Under the pieces are notes generated by a model. It did no database searches. It was not told where the DNA came from and saw only the letters and a list, made by a program, of their open reading frames with translations. Positions 39,501 to 48,011 of a DNA stretch of 64,000 bases are shown piece by piece (the first letter of the stretch is position 1; each line of letters starts with the position of its first letter). The translations under genes were made by a program, and so were the position numbers. Source of the stretch: Deltaproteobacteria bacterium YD0425bin51 (GTDB lineage: Bacteria; Desulfobacterota; Desulfobacteria; Desulfobacterales; YD0425bin51); contig PDZS01000007.1 in the NCBI GenBank assembly GCA_002753225.1, positions 84,766 through 148,765 of the forward strand. Direction: 5' to 3'.

Positions 39501-42500
39501 AATAAGTTTTTTCCCAATTCTATTATTTTTAATAATTTCATTATTGACATAAAGGTTTAATTCTACATCCATTGGAGCTTTGACAACAATATTTCCATAA
39601 TTTTTACATATATTATCTCCTGATTTAGGACTTAAGATTTCTAGTTCCTTTGAGCAATTTAAAATATCTTTTTCTAAATTTATTTTTACAGGCTCTTTAA
39701 TTTCTTTTATTTTTGGGGCTTCTTTAGGTAAATCAGAATCAATTTTAACATTGTCCTTTTTTTCAGCACTAAAATTTGCTTTAGATAGTCCTCCTGGAGT
39801 TATATCTACAAACTGGGATAAAATATTCCCCATAAATCTATTTGAAAAAGGAATTATTTTTAAATTTTTGGGAAGAGAAGTTTCATCTAATCTTATAACA
39901 TGTGTTCCTGGTTTAACACTAGGTATTGAATATTTTCCACTTTTATCTGTTACTACTCTTGTCCCATCTTCTAAATAGAGAACTACATCTGGAACACCTT
40001 TTTCCTCTTTATCAATAAATACTTTTCCAATAATAGTTCCATTAGATGTAAATACACCTTCTGTTATTTTTATTTTAACAGATGCTGTATTTGACAATAT
40101 GGCTTTTCCGTTTGTTCTTCCTTCGGCATAAGCTAAATTATTTCCATCTCCTCTTAAGCTATCTACGCCAATTAAAGCAACAAAGCTTAATTCAACAGAT
40201 TCGTTTATGTTTATATCGCCTATATTCCAAACAAGTTGTCTATTACCAGAATTTTTTGGCTCTATAATTGTCTGTTTGTTTTTTTTTGCAGAATTTTTAT
40301 AATATTGAATACCATGGGGCATAGTATCAATAATGTTTACCTGTTTTGCAATAGACTGTCCATTATTTGTAATTTTAATTGTATATTGAACAAATTCTCC
40401 AATTGAAACTAAATTTTTACTAGCTCTTTTTTCAGCTTTTAAATCAGCAGGAGGAGGATCTACTGGTATATCTAAATTTAGTGGTGGATCATCTTTTTTT
40501 AGTGTAAAAGTCTCTCTTCGTGAACCTTGACCTATTATAAATCCACTAGGGAGTTCAGAATCTTTTACAACTGAAGGAAATTTATAGTCTGGAGGTGATG
40601 CTATTGGATTAACATCAATAAAATATGAACCTTCAGGAACTAAAGGGAACTGATATTTTCCGTCTTCTCCTGTTGTAACCTGATCATCTTGGTTTTTAGG
40701 CCAGTCACGATGATTAGATGCTCTATCCCATTTTCCTGCATTGTCCCAGTAAAGTGTAACAACAGCACCTTTTACAGCACCGCCTGATGCTGAATCAAAA
40801 ACAATTCCATATGGATCAATTAAAGCTGAATCTTCAGAGACTGGTTCTGCATCCAATGCATCTTCATATGTAGCTGAAATTTTTGATTCTTCATTTAAAG
40901 TTAATGAGCCATCTCCATTATTACCAGCATCGCCTTCATTGCTTTTAACTGAACCTATGAAAAATCCAGTACTTGGACCAGTTTCAGTTAAAGTAATAGT
41001 TTCTTGATCTCCTGTTTCTATATTTTTTAAAACAATTTTTATTGTTTCAACAATATCAGGGTCTGTATTTCTATCTAAATCTTTTACTTGTATATAAATA
41101 TCTTGTCCGATTTTATAACGTTTTTGAGGATCTCCGTCCTTATTCTGAAATTCAATTTGACCTTTTGTTCTTTCAGATACAGTTGTTGAAGTTGATGGAG
41201 TCGGATCTGTTATTTCATCTGCTGTTATGTAAGCAGTATTTTGAATTTGTGATCCTTCTGATGTGTCAAACTTTACTTTGCATTTAAAATGAACTTCTTT
41301 TGTTTCATTTGGAAGAAGATTTGGAATAGTCCATTTGACTTCATTGTTTTCTACTATTCCACCTTCATCTGCTTCTATAAATTCAGTTTTATTGGGTATT
41401 GGATCTTTTATAAGTATATTTGTTAAAGATTCAGTACCATCATTTGTCACTTGTATTGTATATTTGATTGTATTTCCAACGCATACAGGATTTGGAGAAT
41501 CTATTTTATTAAGAGATAATTTAGGAGTTCCAGCAGTTGTTGAGATTTTATTTTCAACCTGATTAGATGTGATTGTATCTAATTCATTACTATATAATTT
41601 GCTGGTATTTTTTATAATATTTTCATCTTTAGCTGATTCAGAAACTTTTACAGCAAAACTAACTTCACCGCTTTTTCCTGCATTCAAACTGTTTATTTCC
41701 CAAATTAAAGTCTTATCATTTAGTTTACCTCCGGCAGTAATAGTTCCATCAATTAACTCAGTTTGCTCAGGAATAATATCTTTTATCTGAACATTTGTAG
41801 CAGTATTATTGCCAGTATTTTTATATTTGATACAGTATCTAATCTTACCGCCAGGTTTAATATTTCCAGTAGTGGATGATTCTGAAATTTCTAGATTTGG
41901 TCCTTTATCTACTTTTGTATATATTGATGTCTCATTAGATGTTTCATTAGATGTGATTTTAGAAGTATTTTTAATTATAGTTCCAGGCTTTATCTTATCT
42001 GGATCATTTGAGGCATAATCATTTTGAGTTTTTACTTTTGTTGTTATAGTCAGTGTTCCGCCTACTGAAGGATTAAGTGTTCCAATATTCCAGGTAACTG
42101 TCCCATCAGTTAAATTATATTCTCCTCCATCAGAAGCTTTTTTAAAAATTACATCCTTTGAAAGATAATCAATAACTTTTACATTGCTGGCTTTAGATGT
42201 TCCACTATTTTTGTAGTTAATTGTATAAGTAAGAGATGCTCCCATTTCAACAGGATTTGAATCTTCGACTTTTGTAATGGTGAGAGAAGGACCTTCAGTT
42301 ACTGTTGTTTCTACTTTAGAGCTTTCTTTGGGATATTCCTTTCCAATTTTATCGTTGTAGCTTACCTCTGCAGTGTTTACAATAACAGTACCTATAGGAG
42401 TATGCTCGGCTAAGGCAATGGTGGGCATACAAATGCCCACCATAAAGCAGAGTAGTATAAATGCTTTAATGTAGCCTAATTTATTAGCAAGCACGTTATC

Positions 42501-42506
42501 ATTCAT
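36561..42506 (-). CDS. Large secreted DUF11-repeat protein with SdrB/CarboxypepD-like modules, Ig-like domain and C-terminal putative outer-membrane beta-barrel
   Basis: Signal peptide; repeated NPVxxGxxLxYTIxxxNxGxxxAxNVxIxDxxP units; VFDSASGGAVKGAVVTLYWDNAG...TTGEDGKYQFPLVPEGSY; KTDKDEIQADGKSTIKVKVLV; ~850 aa strand-rich C-terminus ending in F. Confidence 0.8.
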   Translation of the reverse strand: MNDNVLANKLGYIKAFILLCFMVGICMPTIALAEHTPIGTVIVNTAEVSYNDKIGKEYPKESSKVETTVTEGPSLTITKVEDSNPVEMGASLTYTINYKNSGTSKASNVKVIDYLSKDVIFKKASDGGEYNLTDGTVTWNIGTLNPSVGGTLTITTKVKTQNDYASNDPDKIKPGTIIKNTSKITSNETSNETSIYTKVDKGPNLEISESSTTGNIKPGGKIRYCIKYKNTGNNTATNVQIKDIIPEQTELIDGTITAGGKLNDKTLIWEINSLNAGKSGEVSFAVKVSESAKDENIIKNTSKLYSNELDTITSNQVENKISTTAGTPKLSLNKIDSPNPVCVGNTIKYTIQVTNDGTESLTNILIKDPIPNKTEFIEADEGGIVENNEVKWTIPNLLPNETKEVHFKCKVKFDTSEGSQIQNTAYITADEITDPTPSTSTTVSERTKGQIEFQNKDGDPQKRYKIGQDIYIQVKDLDRNTDPDIVETIKIVLKNIETGDQETITLTETGPSTGFFIGSVKSNEGDAGNNGDGSLTLNEESKISATYEDALDAEPVSEDSALIDPYGIVFDSASGGAVKGAVVTLYWDNAGKWDRASNHRDWPKNQDDQVTTGEDGKYQFPLVPEGSYFIDVNPIASPPDYKFPSVVKDSELPSGFIIGQGSRRETFTLKKDDPPLNLDIPVDPPPADLKAEKRASKNLVSIGEFVQYTIKITNNGQSIAKQVNIIDTMPHGIQYYKNSAKKNKQTIIEPKNSGNRQLVWNIGDININESVELSFVALIGVDSLRGDGNNLAYAEGRTNGKAILSNTASVKIKITEGVFTSNGTIIGKVFIDKEEKGVPDVVLYLEDGTRVVTDKSGKYSIPSVKPGTHVIRLDETSLPKNLKIIPFSNRFMGNILSQFVDITPGGLSKANFSAEKKDNVKIDSDLPKEAPKIKEIKEPVKINLEKDILNCSKELEILSPKSGDNICKNYGNIVVKAPMDVELNLYVNNEIIKNNRIGKKLINKKNKVAIYEYVAINFISGSKNHIKAQIKDMFGNIRGIKEIDVLTAGEPEKILIKTDKDEIQADGKSTIKVKVLVLDKNDLPIDQNSMITADINHGEILEKDADSYTPGIQIPYKNNEAIFNIKAPSESNEAIISVLLDNLQEDKKIFFSPHLRDTFIIGYGEITIGHGKTSDNFSELKNIGGFKKDAFIDGQGKLFLKKKLGKDMMLTAAYDSEKDDKVETELFKSKEKDPESEDKYPIYGDESKITYEAQSKNKLYVKLEKNKSYLLYGDYKTDLTSTSLSTYQRALNGLKYELNTEKYKLRSFASYTNQTIVVDKLRGMGISGFYYLTNKNIVEGSERVTIETRDRYLTDRVLKRESKSKFTDYEIDYEMGYLVFKEAIPSHDGDFNPIFIIVSYESISNDKKYLVYGGRGSINLTNWIEVGATAITEEHELNNYNIYGADLTFKLPGNSIMKMEYANTDSFFETNNIYTPKKDSGWLFNFESKPIENFKFNAFYKALGDYYGNPSAIDATRGTIKYGYDLKYLINPSTTIRSKYFNEKDEINNTENEQALVGVDKEINKKIIIHTDLLHENNTSSYLPPNSSLNDAFYNNSDEKKENVLSAKFGAEYKLRPDITIDASHKQDILHNIYQLSQAGIKYQFNKSNRLAVREEYGKYDNSEELRTVFGVESQVSKNTVTYNEYRLIDGIDGQKSQNVIGIKNNFLLGDRTTGNLSSEYQGTIHGKKSENYPDAFAISGGLEFLPKENLKFTNRLEYRNENSDNPRKSYFAELGIGYKLSPEYSILVKERYFLEDIQNNGNRTTNHSILGLAYRPLKYDKFNALFKFEYKQHRDLANNVNTERDTYLGYNTEAYIVSTEGIYQPTKKLQLIGKYAGKLSIDDAYKSYIDLISGRIIYDITERFDMGLTYRILTSHKVNSVYHGGSVEFGYRIIKDLWLSLGYSFDNFDADLTGADYWSRGPYLKLRLKFDENSSKGFHF

Positions 42507-42521
42507 AAAAAATAATATTAC

Positions 42522-44267
42522 TTAATCTATAGTTACCTTAAATTGAACAACAAAAGTAGCGTTAGGTCCAAGCGATTTAGATGAACCTCCTGCAATAATA
42601 GAGCGAGAAGCAGAATCATATTCTGCACCATCTCCATCTGCAGTATCTGTTCTGGAAACCAAATTACTTTCATCAGGTCCTGTTTTTATTGAACTTGATT
42701 TATATGTTGTATAATTTGGTTTTATATCTGTTATAACAACACTTGTTGCAGTTCCTGAACCTATATTTTTTGCAGTAATAGTATAAGTCAGTTCTGCCCC
42801 AGGAGGTTGATTTCCTGTTGGAGATACAGATTTAGTTATTGTAAGATTAGGTGCTGTAACTGTAGTTTTTAATTCATTTGTAGAGCTGGAGATACTAGTG
42901 TCATTGCTTGAAACACCTTTTACAACCAAACTGTCAACACTTTTATCAGTAGCACCAGCTGGAATTGTTGCAACAGCTAAGATAGCAATACTTACACCCG
43001 GCTCTAAACTCCCTGTATCTATTTTTCCATCTCCATCATTATCTTTCAAAAGATAATCGCCGTCATTACCTGCAATTCCATCGTTGTTTGCATCATACCA
43101 TAAATCCCATTTCCAGCCTTCTGATGAAGTATATGTCATATCTATCACATCTGTTTTATTCCCATTATTTTTTACAGTAATTGGGTATGTAATTTTATCT
43201 CCTCTATCACCTGAAGCTGGAGATGCGGTTGAAGTTACATTTACTAGTGGAGAGGTACCAACAAAAAGAGTTTCTGAATTTGTAGTAGTAGAAACACTTG
43301 TTCCGCCTGATTGATATGTTATTTTTGCCTGATTAGTAATTGCAGTTTCTGCTGCAGTTCCATCATTAACCTTAAATTGAAAAACTATTTCAGCTTTAGC
43401 ACCTGCTTTTATGGTTCCAACATTTACAGTCACTTTATTTGCTTCTGTAATATTAAAATCTGCTTCATCTCCATCACTCGCATCTGTTTTTGATGTACTG
43501 TTAAATTTAATAGTACTGGCAATATATGTCATTTTAGATGGAACTGGATCGCTTAATACTACATTTGTTCCATCAGAGCTTCCAGTATTTTCCAATGTAA
43601 TTGTATAAGTTATAGGCTCTCCTGGCTTTGGAGATTTGGGTGTATGATTTTTTTGAGAAGCAATATTTGCTGAAGAAACCTGAACTGTATATGTAGAAAA
43701 ATCAGTTACATTAGGATCTGTTTTGGAAGTAGTAGTAACTTTTATCTTTGTATTACTAGCGTCTGGTGCTGTTACTGAGTCAGGAATTGTGACAAACATA
43801 AAAATATCAAAATCATCATCTGCTTTTACTGGATTTGTTTGATATGGAGATGTCATTTCTGTATCAGTTCCTTCATCAAATGTGTGGTTATTATTTTTGT
43901 CATAATAAAATTTTACTGAAGTTGGAGTCCATCCTGATTCAATAGAATAATTAAGGGTATAAGAATCATCTCCATTTCCTGTGTTAAAATTCTCCATAAG
44001 AAATTTAACAGTTTGTCCGTTAGACCCACTTGTGCTTCCTGTTTCTGGATTTAAATTTACTCCATAAACCTGACTTACAGTGGTTGTAACGGTATTAGAG
44101 TAAACTCTAGATAAGGCATTTCCGTTTTCATCTTTATAATCTACATATGCCTGGTTTGAAATATTAGTCCCAGCAAGTGTTCCAACACCTAGAACAATAG
44201 ATGTAGTGGCTAAAATAAAAAATAAAATAAAACCACCAAATAATAATTTATAACGTGTTTGCTTCAT
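42522..44267 (-). CDS. Secreted DUF11-repeat protein
   Basis: MKQTRYKLLFGGFILFFILATTSIVLG signal; KNHTPKSPKPGEPITYTITLENTGSSDGTNVVLSDPVPSKMTY and TKSVSPTGNQPPGAELTYTITAKNIGSGTATSVVITDIKP. Start after gaaggagg. Confidence 0.82.
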   Translation of the reverse strand: MKQTRYKLLFGGFILFFILATTSIVLGVGTLAGTNISNQAYVDYKDENGNALSRVYSNTVTTTVSQVYGVNLNPETGSTSGSNGQTVKFLMENFNTGNGDDSYTLNYSIESGWTPTSVKFYYDKNNNHTFDEGTDTEMTSPYQTNPVKADDDFDIFMFVTIPDSVTAPDASNTKIKVTTTSKTDPNVTDFSTYTVQVSSANIASQKNHTPKSPKPGEPITYTITLENTGSSDGTNVVLSDPVPSKMTYIASTIKFNSTSKTDASDGDEADFNITEANKVTVNVGTIKAGAKAEIVFQFKVNDGTAAETAITNQAKITYQSGGTSVSTTTNSETLFVGTSPLVNVTSTASPASGDRGDKITYPITVKNNGNKTDVIDMTYTSSEGWKWDLWYDANNDGIAGNDGDYLLKDNDGDGKIDTGSLEPGVSIAILAVATIPAGATDKSVDSLVVKGVSSNDTSISSSTNELKTTVTAPNLTITKSVSPTGNQPPGAELTYTITAKNIGSGTATSVVITDIKPNYTTYKSSSIKTGPDESNLVSRTDTADGDGAEYDSASRSIIAGGSSKSLGPNATFVVQFKVTID

Positions 44268-44293
44268 TTTTTCCTCCTTCAAAAAAAGTAATA

Positions 44294-44776
44294 TTATTTA
44301 ACTTTGACTTTAAAATCTATAAAATCTGATTTGTTTGGTAAAATACTATTAATTACCCATTTAATATGAGTATATTTTTCTGGTTCTGCTATTTTTTCTT
44401 TATATTTAACAGGATATTGTTGAAAAGTAATTCCATTATCAATACTATAAGTTATTTCACAATTTTTTCCTCCAGCGCTTTCCAATATGTAAACAGTTCC
44501 TTTTGGAATAGGATCAACAATTTTTACATCTGTAGCTATATTTTGTCCGTCATTTCGATATATAATTTTATAAACTAAGACATCCCCTTTTTTAGATTTT
44601 TCAACAGGAACTAGTTTTATAACCTTTTTCCCTTTTTCAATTACTTCAATTTCTTTCTTCATATCCATAAATAATTGGATTTTAGGTTTTGAGTCTTGAG
44701 CAATTGATATAGATATTTGAGTAAATAAAATTAAAAAAAAGATAATATATAATTTAAAAGTGTTATGATTTTTCAA
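44294..44776 (-). CDS. Small secreted single-DUF11 protein
   Basis: Signal peptide; KGDVLVYKIIYRNDGQNIATDVKIVDPIPKGTVYILESAGG. Confidence 0.78.
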   Translation of the reverse strand: MKNHNTFKLYIIFFLILFTQISISIAQDSKPKIQLFMDMKKEIEVIEKGKKVIKLVPVEKSKKGDVLVYKIIYRNDGQNIATDVKIVDPIPKGTVYILESAGGKNCEITYSIDNGITFQQYPVKYKEKIAEPEKYTHIKWVINSILPNKSDFIDFKVKVK

Positions 44777-44798
44777 ATATAGTCGCCTCCTTAATTTT

Positions 44799-46607
44799 TT
44801 AGTTAATTCTTATTTTAAAATATAGTGTTCCCTCATCGTTTCCGGAATTATCCTTGGCATCATTTGGGTTAAGCGTTTTTATTGTAAAAGTAATATTATC
44901 TCCTTCTATTTTAGCATTAATATTTCCTTGATCATCATCTGGAGTATCTGTCAAAGATATATTATCTACAGTTTCATAGGTAGAGTTAGAAGCACCTGCT
45001 TTCATACTAGAAGTAATATATGTAGTAAAACTTGGAATTGTATCACAAATAATAATAGTATAGCTAGTAGCATCTCCAATATTGTGATAATGAATTGAAT
45101 AAATGACTTCCTCTCCTGGTTTAGAATTCTCTTTATCTGTGCTTTTAATAAGTTCAATAAGAGGAGCAATAACTTTAACAGGAGCAGTGCTTCCTGTTGA
45201 TACAGAATTAAAATTATCACCGTTTACAATAACTGTGTTGAAATGTGTACCAGAAACCTGAGAGGCTGTTGCATCAAATGATAAAACTACTTGTCCGCCG
45301 GCTGCAACAGTCCATTGTCCATTCCATGATAAATTTTGTCCTGTTATTTGAGGATTATTTGTTGTAATACCTGAAGTAGAACCTAAAACATAAGAAAATC
45401 CATCAGGCAAAACATCTTTAATAAGACTAATTTTACCATTATCGCATCCTGATGATTCTTTTATTGTAATTGTATAATGAACTGTAGCGCTAGAGGTTAC
45501 TGATGAAGGTGAAACTGATTTTTGAACAGAAATGTTTGGCTCAGTTTTCACTGTATCTGTTCGATTTTGGTTTTCGTTATTGTTTTCATCAATTGCATCT
45601 GTATAAGTTACTGTTATTATTTCACCAAGACTTACCTCAAGTATCCCGTCAGATGACTTAACTGTTCCTGATGCTGTAGATATTGAACCTGTAAATATTC
45701 CATTATCAATATTTGTTTCATTTAAAGTAATTGTTTCACTGTCTCCATTAGGAGCTGTCAGTTTTACTTTAACTGATTGTTTTGTGGTTGAATTTGTATT
45801 TTGATCTAAATCTTTGACTCGAATATATAGAGTATTTCCCCTACAATATTTTGTCACATCTCCATTACCAGATAAATCGCTTACAAACAAAACTTCTCCT
45901 GTTGTTGGCTTTTTGCCATAAGGAGTAAGATAATCAGAAAAACCGCTTACCAAATCAGTTCCTACTAAATCTCCGCCGTTTTCAGTTAAATTATTTGTAC
46001 TAGGAGAACTTCCTAAAAAAGCTCGTACTGGTGAAGTATCAGTTAAGCCTGTTGCTTGTTTAAAAGCGCTATAAGAAAAAAGCCAATCTATAAAATAATC
46101 TTGACTTCCATTTATTGATGTATCTGCTAGTACAATTCGGTAATTACTAGCTGAAAGGGTGTTTTGTGAGTTAATTACTTCTGCTTTATCAGAAGGGTCG
46201 TTTAAAGTCCCTGTAACAGTATTTTGCTCAAGCATTATACTTTCAGTCTTATCTATACCGTTTAAGATCATTAACCATTCATAATCATTACTATTTTTAT
46301 TTGTATCAAACTCGATTCCCCAACCGTATGGCTTAAGAAAACCCTGACCTCCGCTTCCTGTCGGATCATCATCTAAGCGTAATCTAAAATATAAATATGT
46401 TCCATCATTAAATATAAATCCTGCTGCATGAGTTGAGTCAGATACTATATTTCGTGTGCCATTAGTGTCGCTTATTGAATCCTGAACAATTGCTCCATTT
46501 TTGTAAAATGGAACCCATTCATTTGCAGATGGCCATGCAAATGCTTTAATAGGAAAGAAAAGAAAGAAAAGAAAGAAAAGAAAGAATTTTTTATTTATTT
46601 TATTCAA
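44799..46607 (-). CDS. Secreted protein with N-terminal carbohydrate-binding/DOMON-like region and DUF11 repeats
   Basis: MNKINKKFFLFFLFFLFFPIKAFAWPSANEWVPFYKNGAIVQDS...YLYFRLRLDDDPTG...WGIEFDTNKN; later QKSVSPSSVTSSATVHYTITIKES and GEEVIYSIHYHNIGDATSYTIIICDTIPS. Confidence 0.75.
   Translation of the reverse strand: MNKINKKFFLFFLFFLFFPIKAFAWPSANEWVPFYKNGAIVQDSISDTNGTRNIVSDSTHAAGFIFNDGTYLYFRLRLDDDPTGSGGQGFLKPYGWGIEFDTNKNSNDYEWLMILNGIDKTESIMLEQNTVTGTLNDPSDKAEVINSQNTLSASNYRIVLADTSINGSQDYFIDWLFSYSAFKQATGLTDTSPVRAFLGSSPSTNNLTENGGDLVGTDLVSGFSDYLTPYGKKPTTGEVLFVSDLSGNGDVTKYCRGNTLYIRVKDLDQNTNSTTKQSVKVKLTAPNGDSETITLNETNIDNGIFTGSISTASGTVKSSDGILEVSLGEIITVTYTDAIDENNNENQNRTDTVKTEPNISVQKSVSPSSVTSSATVHYTITIKESSGCDNGKISLIKDVLPDGFSYVLGSTSGITTNNPQITGQNLSWNGQWTVAAGGQVVLSFDATASQVSGTHFNTVIVNGDNFNSVSTGSTAPVKVIAPLIELIKSTDKENSKPGEEVIYSIHYHNIGDATSYTIIICDTIPSFTTYITSSMKAGASNSTYETVDNISLTDTPDDDQGNINAKIEGDNITFTIKTLNPNDAKDNSGNDEGTLYFKIRIN
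46553..46588. repeat. In-frame 9-bp tandem repeat (GAAAGAAAA)n in a signal peptide coding region
   Basis: GAAAGAAAA at 46553, 46562, 46571, partial at 46580; encodes FFL-FFL-FFL-F on the minus strand. Confidence 0.9.
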
Positions 46608-46655
46608 GGACTTATCTAAATAATAACAGTTAATTAAAGTATTGATTATAGTAAG

Positions 46656-46684
46656 AGTATATCAGTGTCCTATTATAATGTCAA
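46656..46684 (-). promoter_or_regulatory. Sigma70-type promoter for the DUF11 operon
   Basis: Minus strand TTGACA (46679-46684) - 17 nt - TATACT (46656-46661), upstream of the 46607 start. Confidence 0.7.
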
Positions 46685-46687
46685 TAA

Positions 46688-47995
46688 TTATAGTTTTGCC
46701 ATCCATCCCTTTCCCTGCAATTTTAAACCAAATTCCATTGATTTTAGGAATCTAGATCGAAGGGTATCACTCATTAAAGCTTTCTTTACTGAAGGAAGCT
46801 TTAAAAATCCTCCAACTATTCCAGACATAACTTTTTGCCCTATGTTTTCGGGGTTATCAAAAATTTGATTATGTAGTGTTCCTCTTTCAAGGGATTGTAG
46901 GATTACTCTTTCAAAAGTTGTTTCAGGATGGAGTACTCTCTGGTTTCGTTTATCTAGTTTTAACGCTTTTGTTTTACAAGAAAGAGCGCATACTCCGCAT
47001 CCTAAACATACTGAAGCATCAATTACTGCTTTCTTCTTCTTAGGATTAGAAGAATCTTGAACCATTTCTATTGCAGAAATAGGACAAGCATGTGCGCATT
47101 TTCCACATCCAACACATATAGCTTCTTTAACTTTAGCAATATAATTAGATGTAACAACCATATTTGGATAACCAAATTTACTTATTCCAAGAAGAGCGTT
47201 ACAGCAGCACTTACAGCAATGACATATAAATGTGACATTCTTTTTGATATTATCTGCATTAAATACAAGTCCAAGTTCTTTGGATCTTGCTATATTTTCA
47301 AGCATTTCAGACTTTGAGACTTCTTTTGCTATATTATTCCTTATTAGATAATCTGCAGCCATTCCAAAAGTTGAGCATGTAGATAAAGGAACTTCATCAC
47401 CGCACTCTTTTTTACCTATATGGAGTTTTTCATGTCTGCATGAGCATAAAGCAATGGAAAATTTGTTAGCACTTTCAACAATAGATGTGGCTTTTTCATA
47501 ATCTAATACTTCCATATAATCTTCAACTGTTCCTTCATGAGGAATTGCGCGCATAACCGAAATTTTTTCTCCATTTTGTGCGTTTGCTGCATAAAATGAA
47601 TCATCTCCATGCAGATAATCATTAAAAAGTTGTGCCCATAATGCACTGTCTAAATTACCTCCAGTCCGCATCATAGTAAATTCAAATATGCCAATAACCA
47701 TTGGGGCGGGCATATAATAATAGTCTTCGTTTAACCACATATCAACGACAAGACCTTTTGAGCATAGATTATCTAGAATTTTTCTAAGCTTAGTTTTCTC
47801 ATATTTTGTTATTTTTTGAACCCTATCAAATTTGGATAATGAATATGGCATTTTAGAAACCACATCTGCTTCTTCTTCAGAATAAAGAGTCTTAAATATT
47901 TTATAAAGGGCTTCATTCCATGGCGCTCTAATAGTTAAATTATCAATTTTTTCGCCAAGTTTTCTATAAATGTTTTTTCCAGTAATATGTCCCAT
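46688..47995 (-). CDS. 4Fe-4S dicluster ferredoxin-domain protein
   Basis: AICVGCGKCAHACPISAIEMV and ASVCLGCGVCALSCKTKALKL; additional Cys cluster ICHCCKCCC. Start moved to MGHITG (aggaaaa RBS). Confidence 0.85.
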   Translation of the reverse strand: MGHITGKNIYRKLGEKIDNLTIRAPWNEALYKIFKTLYSEEEADVVSKMPYSLSKFDRVQKITKYEKTKLRKILDNLCSKGLVVDMWLNEDYYYMPAPMVIGIFEFTMMRTGGNLDSALWAQLFNDYLHGDDSFYAANAQNGEKISVMRAIPHEGTVEDYMEVLDYEKATSIVESANKFSIALCSCRHEKLHIGKKECGDEVPLSTCSTFGMAADYLIRNNIAKEVSKSEMLENIARSKELGLVFNADNIKKNVTFICHCCKCCCNALLGISKFGYPNMVVTSNYIAKVKEAICVGCGKCAHACPISAIEMVQDSSNPKKKKAVIDASVCLGCGVCALSCKTKALKLDKRNQRVLHPETTFERVILQSLERGTLHNQIFDNPENIGQKVMSGIVGGFLKLPSVKKALMSDTLRSRFLKSMEFGLKLQGKGWMAKL

Positions 47996-48011
47996 TATAT
48001 TTTCCTTTTTT

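Noticed and set aside
39751-42018. Multiple 60-80 aa plus-strand ORFs opposite the 1981-aa protein gene
   Set aside because: Antisense shadow ORFs in a repetitive, AT-rich coding region; no RBS or domain support.
42000-46600. Repeated motifs in the DUF11 genes considered as DNA-level repeats or CRISPR-like arrays
   Set aside because: Similarity is at the protein level (DUF11 units ~110-130 aa apart) with divergent nucleotides; no regular repeat-spacer structure.
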